A program made the translations under genes and the position numbers. Under the pieces are notes generated by a model. It was given only the letters and a program-made list of their open reading frames with translations. It was not told the DNA's origin and searched no databases. DNA of 64,000 nt from Schoenoplectus triqueter (taxonomy: Eukaryota; Streptophyta; Magnoliopsida; Poales; Cyperaceae), in the NCBI GenBank assembly GCA_964058805.1, contig CAXKVV010001023.1, forward strand, positions 1 through 64,000, given 5' to 3'. This document shows, piece after piece, positions 56,727 to 64,000 of the stretch. Position 1 is the first letter of the stretch, and each line of letters begins with the position of its first letter.

Positions 56727-58533
56727 GTATCTTCATAATAGAAATAATAATGAAAGATATTATATAATAGACTTTGTGCATTTTAGAAATGAATAAATAT
56801 GCTCACATAAGGAGTGTAGAGCCACATGAGAATATTTGCACACATTAGTCAAGACGAGAAAATCTTGATGTAGGATGATTAAGGCTTCGATAGCAATGTG
56901 AAGAAGATACGTTGAGATAAGAACATCTTGACGTGAGAAGATTAAGGCTTTGATAGCAACAGGAGAAGATACGTCGAGACAAGAACATCTCGACACTTGA
57001 TAAAGAATAATAAGATACGTTGAGACAAGAACATCCTAACGTAGAATGATTAAGGCTTTGATAGCAGCATGAGAAGATATGTCAAGACAGGAACATCTTG
57101 ACGCTTAATGAAAAATAACCAGATCTACGACACTAACATGGAGATATATGTCGACTCTGAAGAAGAAGAACATTACGATGTCCTAGATAGGTGACATCTT
57201 AATGACCCGCTGCCATGAGCAAGTAACTCATGATTGAATACGCTCACACAAGGGGTGTAGGGCAACATAGTAATTTTGCACAAGTAATGCAACACGTAGA
57301 ATGATTAGTCGAGACAAGAACATCTTGACGCTCACTGAAGAATGACCAAGGCTACGACATCAGCATGGAGAGATATGTCGACTTTGAAGAAGAAGAACAT
57401 TACGATGTCCGAGCGAAGTGACATCTTAATGACTCGGTGTCATGAACAAGTAATTCATGACCATTTGAGCTGGCAAGACTGAACTCGTCCGTCGATGAGT
57501 TTGTCTCCTGACTCATTTCCCGAGACTGTGAGATTGAATCGGTCTGTTGGTAGATTCATCCACAAAACAGTGAATGTGAACCGTTCTGTAGGTAGGTTCC
57601 TTCACTTACACATGCCTCAATGTTGAACTGGCCCAGTGCTTCAGGTTTAATATTGTGTGCAATTGTGTTTCCTAGGTTTATGAATCGGCTTAGTGCTACG
57701 AATTCATGATCTAGAAGATCGGTGAGAAGAAATACGTGGGCCATATGCACCCTTCTCCTGATTCACCAACCTCAAGATCAACCGGCTCAGTGCTTCGAGT
57801 TGTATTTTGTGTGATTGGTTGTTGACTAGTTAAGATTGAACCGGTCTGTTTGTAGGTTTATCTTCTAGATCAACGGAGGTCGAGTCGGTCTGTATGTAGA
57901 CTCACCTCAAGCCCCTATGAAGAGATTAACCTGGTCTGTTGGTAAGGTTACATCTCGAGGTGGCATGGACTGAACCGGTCTGTTTGTAGGTTCGTCCCCC
58001 ATAGGATAAAACCGATCTGTTTGTAGGTTTTGTCTTCCCTAGATTGAACCGATCTGTTTGTAGGTTCATCTTCCGTAGATCCCTTTTTATAAACTTAGAC
58101 GACCACTTGCCCATCTCTTAACTATACTATTTGCTTCTCTCTTTCAAAGATCCAGAGGTGCCTCGAGGTTCGTAGCCCAGGGTAATTAACGGTGGGGGCT
58201 TGCGCCCACCGGAATCTACAAGAACCCACAATCACTAAAAACCCCCTGAATGTGCGTCCAAATATCTCTAAACGGCAGAATCGGCCGACACCCAGCAGAT
58301 GCACGCTCGGGAGGGATCTCCGTGTCCTTCTTCCGCAGAACCCATCGCCCGGCGGCGGTGCGGCGGCGCGCGAAAAAGGGTCGCACAGGATCTGGCACGC
58401 CCAGTGGGACTATCAAAATAAACTCAGGGAACATAAGATTTTGGATGCATATCTAGGGGGGATCTCCGTGTCCTTCTTCCGCAGAACCCATCGCCCGGCG
58501 GCGGTGCGGCGGCGCGCGAAAAAGGGTCGCACA
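51905..58533 (+). repeat. 3' LTR of the giant gypsy element
   Basis: Copy of 33936-40564 at offset 17969. It includes the G-box array (52709-52931), TATA box (54138-54145), hairpin array (56850-58068) and the internal primer-site copy (58393-58410). It ends GGGTCGCACA and is followed by the right GTTAT duplication. Confidence 0.95.
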
Positions 58534-58538
58534 GTTAT
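58534..58538. repeat. Target-site duplication GTTAT (right)
   Basis: Matches 33931-33935 exactly. Confidence 0.9.
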
Positions 58539-58721
58539 GTTCCTCAGTAGATCGATTATCTTATTGTCTGAGATGTTCTTGCTAGTTATGATCCCATCAA
58601 TATCGATTATGAAAGGACCTTTCTCAATTCGTGCTATGAGAGCTAAGTTTATCTCATATATATACATATATATATATATATATGATATAAAAAAAGGAAT
58701 GATTGATGGTTATTATAAACA
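58539..58721 (-). pseudogene. Copia gag-like remnant, right part
   Basis: The minus strand gives LALIARIEKGPFIIDIDG and SDNKIIDLLRNIT, which continue across the gypsy insertion into the 33935-33507 part. A (TA)n tract lies at about 58656-58683, upstream of this coding remnant. Confidence 0.5.
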
Positions 58722-58729
58722 ATGACAAG

Positions 58730-61700
58730 CAGGGGCGGAGCTACAGCCTGGCAGGGGTAGGCAGCTGCCCCCCTGGGCGTGAAAAAAAAGTTAATCACCC
58801 TACAACTGAGTTGATTTGATTATAATTATTCTGTTTTATATTGTAACTATTAGTTGATTGGGTTTAAATATACAACTTGTTATATATTTCTTTTTGGCTC
58901 AAAACTCTAGTCCGCTACATGCTGGGCTTTAAATTGCTTTATAAAATAATTAAATAATCCTTCACATTTGACATTTTCAACATGCTACAGCACATTAGTT
59001 GGCTTGCTCCATAGGCGATATCAAGCACCAAGACATCAGGTACTATTGTACTAGCTTATGCTTTGAATTATTCCTCAATAGACGATAAAATTTAAATTTG
59101 AGAGCTTCTAAATAGTTCAGACAACCTCAATCTTTATTAGGTGCGCAAAAATCTTTGAATTTTCCTCTCATTTTTTGCTCTGACAAATTTGCGAATATTT
59201 GATGATTTTTTTGTTTTCTTTTTTTTTTTGTTTGCATTTGTTGCATAGTATACTAGAGATTAGAGACTAGAAATTAAATTTTAGGAAGGCAACTAGGTGA
59301 GGTGCTTTCGTGCTTGATAACCATAAAAATATTATATGCATCACAGGTGTTTGATTTTATGTCTATAAGAAAAAAAAATTATTTTATTTTTTTCAAGCAA
59401 CACCTAACTTTGTTTAATTTTCAGTTGCAGAGATGAGCTTATGAGCACCCATAAGACATGGAGCGTTACTTTAAGAAAGCACCTAATGTAATAATTAATC
59501 CTTCTTCTTTACAACAAAATCAAAAGCCAAATCAAAGAGAGCCTAGTTCAAATCTGAAGTGTTCTCATGAGGTTGTTAATGTTAATACAATATATATAAG
59601 TGAACACGATCCTCCGTCTGACCCTGAACTAAGACCGCCTTTATCTCAATACAAACCAAATGAGCAAGATCAGGTACGCAGATTTTATCTAGCAAAAGGT
59701 CCATGCCAACCGAAAAATCATAAGTTTCCTCAAAGAGATTTTTCTAGTGGCAAGAGGAGGTTTAACAAAGACTGGTTTGATCAGTACAACTCTTGGCTAG
59801 AATATAGCATTGAAAAAGATGCAGCATTTTGTCTCTTTTGCTATCTATTTAGGCCACAATATCTTGGTTCCGGCGGAGGTAGCAACTTTGTAAATGATGG
59901 TTTTAGATGTTGGAAATATAAGAAAGGGTTTGAAGATCATGTAGATGATTGTAATAGTTGGCACCATCATGCTTAAAGAAAATGCTTGGATTTGCTAAAT
60001 CAAAAACAAAGTATTCAAACTATTCTAGAGAAACAAGTTGCTCGTTCAGAAATTAATTATCGAATTCAGTTGACTGCCTCTATTGATTGTGTTCGATTCT
60101 TGGCAAGACAAGGTTTAGCATTTCGTGGACATGATGAGTTTGAAAGCTCCAATAATAAAGGGAATTTTCTTCATCTTTTGTAATTTCTAGGTGATCACAA
60201 TGTGCAAGCAAAAAGTGTTATTCTAGAAAATGCTCCCCAAAATTTAAAGTTAACCTCACCTAACACACAAAAGGAGATAGTTAATGCTGCTGCAGAGGAG
60301 ACAACAGATAATTATAGAACTTGGAGAAGAAAACTTCTGTATTTTAATTGATGAGTCAAGAGATGTATCTGTGAAAGAGCAAATGGCTGTTGTAATTCAG
60401 TTTGTGAATAAAAGAAGTTGCGTTGTTGAACGATTTCTAGGCATTGTTCATGTTGCCAATACTACGGCACTGAAGTCAGCACTTGAAAATTTACTAGGCA
60501 AGCATAATCTGACTTTATCTAGATTACGTGGCCAAGGTTATGATGGAGCCAGTAATATGAAAGGTGAGTTTAACGGTTTGAAATCATTGATCATGAGGGA
60601 AAATGAATCTGCATACTACATTCATTGTTTTGCCCATCAACTTCAACTAAGTCTTGTTGCCGTAGCAAAAAAATCATTCTCGAGTTTCTTTGCTATTCAA
60701 TCTGCTCTCTACCATTCAAAATGTTGTCGGTGCATCGTGCAAAAGACGTGATCAACTACGTGAAAAACAAGTAAATGAAGTTGTTGAAGCTCTTTCAAGT
60801 GGTGATATTTTATCAGGAAGAGGCTTGAACCAAGAAACTAGTCTTTCACGTGCAGGTGATACTCGTTGGAGTTCTCATTATAGGTCTCTAAATAGTTTGA
60901 TCACTCAATTTTTTGCAACAATAGATGTAATTGAGGAAGTAGATGAGAATGGATCATTTTCAGAACAAAAAGGGGATGCTACTGGGTTATTAAATTCTTT
61001 ACAATCGTTTGATTTTGTATTGAACTGTCATCTCATGAGGAATGTACTAAGCATTACTTATGATTTATCACAAGCTTTGCAACGAAAAGATCAAGATATT
61101 ATGAATGCTATGTGTTTGGTAAAGATAACTAAAGATCGATTGCAGAAAATGAGAGATAGTGGATGGGAATCATTATTTCAAGAGGTGTGTTTATTTTGTG
61201 AAAAATATGATATTGATGTTCTAAAGATGGAGGATACATGGGTACCTCGTAGTAAGTCAAAGCGTCGAGCATTGAAGGTAACAAATTTACATTATTATCG
61301 TGTTGACATGTTTTACACGGTTATTGATACACAATTACAAGAACTTAATAGCCGGTTCATAGAGACTACTACAGAACTTCTCATTTGTGTGGAATGCTTA
61401 AACCCACATAATTCCTTCTCATCATTCAACAAGGAGAAGCTAATTCAACTAGCTCCATATTATCCCTCTGATTTCAATAGGTGGGAGCTTGCTGTGCTAG
61501 AAAGTCAATTGGAGAATTACTACATGGATTTGCAAAGTGATGGAGAATTTAATGAGTTGAACGGTTTAGTTGTTCTTTCTCAAAAAATGGTTGAAAAGAA
61601 TAAACACACCGTTTATGCCTTGGTTTACAAGCTAATTAAATTGGCATTGATTTTGCCGGTGGCCACTGCTAGTGTCGAAAGGATATTTTCAGCTATGAAT

Positions 61701-62126
61701 GTGGTGAAAAATCGCTTAAGAAATAAAATAGGAGATCAATGAATGAATGATTGTTTAATAACTTACATTGAGAAAGACTTCTTTGATTGTGTTGATAACG
61801 AAAGAATTATACAGAGGTTTCAAAATATGAAGACCCGTAGAGGAAGACTTGCTCCCTTGACTACTTAGTATCTTCATTTCTATAGATATTTTGTGCATAT
61901 TTTTTACTTTATTATATGTGTATTTTGATTTCAGCATAATGAACTCGTTGAAATAGTTAAAAATATTTTGTTGTACTTTTTTTTAGTAATATTAGTGCTT
62001 AGTGTTGTATATTGAAGTTAACATAATTATAACCGAATTACATATATGATTAAAGTAGAAATCTGTGTTAAAATTTTTGTTATGCTTTTCTGCCCCCCGT
62101 AGTTGGATTTCCTGGCTCCGCCCCTG
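58730..62126 (+). mobile_element. hAT DNA transposon, 3397 bp, complete ends
   Basis: It begins CAGGGGCGGAGCTACAGC and ends with the complement of CAGGGGCGGAGCCAGGAA. The first 12 bases of the ends match exactly. The flanking 8-bp duplication ATGACAAG is perfect at 58722-58729 and 62127-62134. CAGGGGCGGAGC ends, the 8-bp duplication and the TTF-finger transposase inside place it in the hAT superfamily. Intact ends plus a broken transposase suggest it was moved by a transposase supplied elsewhere, or decayed after insertion. Confidence 0.95.
59458..61868 (+). pseudogene. hAT transposase with TTF-type zinc finger, broken
   Basis: Coding blocks in order: a TTF-type finger region (KDWFDQYNSWLEYSIEKDAAFCLFCYLF, near 59770-59850), a DUF4371-like core with ILIDESRDVSVKEQMAV (about 60340-60390) and GQGYDGASNMKGEF (about 60532-60575), and the C-terminal hAT dimerisation block LPVATASVERIFSAMN (about 61650-61700) ending TTRRGRLAPLTT-like at 61868. 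Breaks seen: in-frame TAA at 59974 and 60181, TGA at 61740, and frameshifts near 60305 and 60700. The stops fit C-to-T or G-to-A changes (for example TGG to TGA). No working transposase can be made from this copy. Confidence 0.9.
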
Positions 62127-62134
62127 ATGACAAG

Positions 62135-62460
62135 GTACACAAATTATAAGGAACACAAAAAATATTAATGGAGTTCAGATTTAAAAATGCCTACGTCTTC
62201 GGGTCTCACCCCACAAACGAAATGCCGCTTTATTACTCAAAAATCCAGTTACAATCTAGAATCTTTAGTTTCTTCACAATACAAGTGCAAAAAGATTAAA
62301 AACTGTAATAAAGAGAGAACAACAAAAGAGCACTCAAGGCTCAAAGAGAAGATTTGATACAAAGCTCAAGACAGTATGGAATTGAAGATTGCACAAGAAT
62401 ATCTATTGATTTGTCTAATTCAAGATCTCTTATTCTTATAATTTGTAAGAGAATGAATGA
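62135..62460 (-). repeat. copia LTR fragment, minus orientation
   Basis: CCTACGTCTT at 62191-62200 is the complement of the AAGACGTAGG string near the 3' end of copia-type LTRs here. Beside it are the complements of CATTTTTAAATCTGAACTCC and TTTGTGTTCC, closely like the 9658-10860 LTR (CATTTTTAAGCTGAACTCC, TTTGTGTTC). It is cut on the left by the hAT element and fades into MITE sequence on the right. It may be the 5' LTR of the minus-strand copia remnant at 58539-58721. Confidence 0.6.
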
Positions 62461-62544
62461 GGATCAGAAAATTTTTTTTGAGGATTAGAAAATCATTTTT
62501 ATTTAAAATCATAAACTCAATGCATTTTTATCCCCTCAAAAAAA

Positions 62545-62707
62545 AAAATAGAAATTTTTTTCTAAAAAATATAAAATTTGATCTCCAAACATATTTCAAT
62601 ATAGAGAACACTTTTAATGGTCGGATCAGTGTTTTGAATTTAAAAATGAGAGATACGATGTGAAGTACAAAAATATTTTATACTTCACAACTAACCATAG
62701 CATAACA

Positions 62708-62710
<3 letters not shown>
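62545..62710. mobile_element. Partial palindromic MITE (right half)
   Basis: It resembles the inner right arm of the 16439-16841 family (AAAATTTGATCTCCAAA, TTCAATAT) and ends with CATAGCATAACACTC, followed by CT and TA repeats. The left half is missing or unrecognisable. Confidence 0.5.
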
Positions 62711-62750
<40 letters not shown>

Positions 62751-62755
<5 letters not shown>

Positions 62756-63112
62756 GCTATGGTGCTTCGCGTCTGTATCTCGAATTTAAAAGTTCAAACG
62801 GCCGATCCAAACCGTTGAACATCATCTTCATATTGAAATATCCTTGGAGATTAAATTTTATATTTTTTTGATATTTTTTAGATGGGTACAAAGTCGCTAG
62901 TTTTGGATGGTGCAGAAATCTTTAGATCAACAAACTTTGTACCCATTTAAAAAATAACAAAAAATTTCAAACAAATATAAAATTTGATCTCCAAAGATAT
63001 TTCAATATGAAGATGATGTTCAACGGTTTGGATCGGCCGTTTGAACTTTTAAATTCGAGATACGGACGCGAAGCACAAATTTTTTTTTGCTTCGCGAAGC
63101 ACCATAGCATCA

Positions 63113-63115
<3 letters not shown>
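62751..63115. mobile_element. Palindromic MITE with one subterminal hairpin deleted
   Basis: It starts GTGATGCTATGGTGCTTCGCG and ends CGCGAAGCACCATAGCATCACTC, bordered by TA tracts at 62727-62750 and 63116-63176. The inner arms match 16439-16841. The right end keeps the full subterminal hairpin (TGCTTCGCGAAGCA), but in the left arm GGTGCTTCGCG runs straight into the GTCTGTATCTCG that normally lies about 28 bases further in. Confidence 0.8.

Positions 63116-63176
<61 letters not shown>
63116..63176. repeat. (TA)n microsatellite
   Basis: About 30 uninterrupted TA units adjoining the MITE end. Length variation is likely. Confidence 0.95.
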
Positions 63177-63178
<2 letters not shown>

Positions 63179-64000
63179 TCTGCACTCAGATCGTTAGTGT
63201 CACTATTATCTAACTCAGTGCTCCAAATTATCTGCATAGCCTTGATCTTCTTTTTGTTCTTGTATCCATCATTCTTGTACATCGAATTATGGTCTTGTCT
63301 CCTATCATCTTCCTTATTTTTTAGATGAGAGAATAACTTGAAACATGATTGGATGGTGTGCCCTTCCCGTGGCAAGCGAAGCACATCATCTTTTGATTTC
63401 TCTTCCTCCCATTCCTTATTATATTTTCGCTCAAAACTTTTCATATCTTGGAACATCTTGGAGATGAGGAGTGCGTCACTCGAAGCTTCGTGATCAAGTC
63501 TTTGTACGAAGAAAACAGTTGTGAACTAAGAGTTAGATGAGCTTGAATGACTGTGAGCAGGAAATACAACTTTTTTAGATCCATGCATAGGCTCACCAAC
63601 TTATTTTAGGGTTTCCTTAAAGTTGCTCAAGTGAGCATACACCTCATCCGGCATGAAAGCGATATGTACTCCTTGCATTGCTTCCAATGTGCTCATATAG
63701 TCTTCTTATCTCGATTTTTTATCATCACACAGAAAAGTTTTCATACAACTTTTCTGTTAAATAGTGTTTCTCCTAATTCACCAAACTCATTCTGTATATG
63801 TATAAGTCTATTATACATATTTTTATGATTTAACTATCCATTAGCCTAAAATTCTCAAATTTAATATGAAATCCAATAATTTTAGTCTTTTTTTAATTTG
63901 TGAATTACCCTCATATCTTATAATCATGGTATTTCACATTTCATTTGCATTGGTTATATTACAGAACAAGAAGGTTATACCCTCACTTATCAAATTTAGA
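63177..64000 (-). pseudogene. copia gag remnant with zinc knuckle, minus strand
   Basis: On the minus strand, MFQDMKSFERKYNKEW and KKKIKAMQIIWSTE flank a knuckle. The knuckle reads CFACHGKG in one frame and GHTIQSC in the next, so a frameshift splits a C-x2-C-x4-H-x4-C motif (about 63345-63390). The A-M-x-x-x-W-S block after the knuckle is usual in copia gag. Stops occur upstream (63480-63660), and the region runs off the window. Confidence 0.6.

Larger units (their letters stand above)
33936..58533 (+). mobile_element. Complete 24.6-kb Tat/Ogre-like Ty3/gypsy retrotransposon
   Basis: Target duplication GTTAT lies at 33931-33935 and 58534-58538. LTRs are 33936-40564 and 51905-58533, both 6629 bp at a constant offset of 17969. 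I noticed only two differences between them (T at 35644 against C at 53613, and C at 39776 against G at 57745). The internal region holds primer-binding sites, one gag-pol ORF, a 2-kb non-coding tail and a polypurine tract. A second RNase H before integrase, very long LTRs and total size place it with Tat/Ogre elements. No break was seen in the coding frame. It could be active, or could have been until very recently. Confidence 0.95.

Overview
This window is nuclear DNA of a flowering plant. It holds two intron-containing nuclear genes for plastid proteins, spliceosomal GT-AG introns, LINE, Ty1/copia, Ty3/gypsy and hAT elements, and MITEs sitting in (TA)n tracts. The species cannot be named from the sequence. 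Only two host genes are convincing, and both are on the minus strand: a three-exon GRXS16-like gene (4171-6045) and a five-exon fructokinase-like gene of the FLN2 type (18685-22487). I assembled both exon by exon from splice sites and reading phase. Neither is visible as one open frame.

Layout: 1-4170 is AT-rich, with a LINE fragment and a short tandem repeat. GRXS16-like follows. A decayed LINE (about 7150-13840) is split by a copia-type solo LTR (9658-10860). 14012-17875 is a cluster of five palindromic MITEs joined by (TA)n tracts, one of them split by a 1486-bp solo LTR with target duplication AGCTC. FLN2-like comes next. 23200-25650 is the decayed 3' end of a minus-strand copia element, and 25655-31409 is a 5.7-kb LTR of a giant gypsy family. 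32600-33935 is a decayed minus-strand copia gag-like region, cut by a 543-bp hAT-type MITE and by a giant gypsy element. Beyond that lies an hAT transposon (58730-62126) and more copia and MITE debris.

The dominant object is a complete, very young 24.6-kb Ty3/gypsy element of the Tat/Ogre type (33936-58533). It has 6629-bp LTRs in which I noticed only two differences, target duplication GTTAT, and one uninterrupted gag-protease-RT-RNaseH-RNaseH-integrase frame of 3028 codons. Three features stand out. (i) The transcribed part of the LTR carries about 20 short stem-loops whose loops are conserved while both stem arms change together. The diverged LTR at 25.7-31.4 kb has its own array of the same design. 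(ii) The 5' end carries three tandem copies of an LTR-terminus plus primer-binding-site module, and the LTR lengths fit priming at the middle site. (iii) The U3 region carries G-box palindromes at exact 42-bp spacing.

The two host genes are linked only by destination: both products are predicted to enter plastids. The GRXS16-like protein has lost the CGFS cysteine, and the FLN protein belongs to a non-metabolic branch of PfkB kinases tied to plastid transcription.
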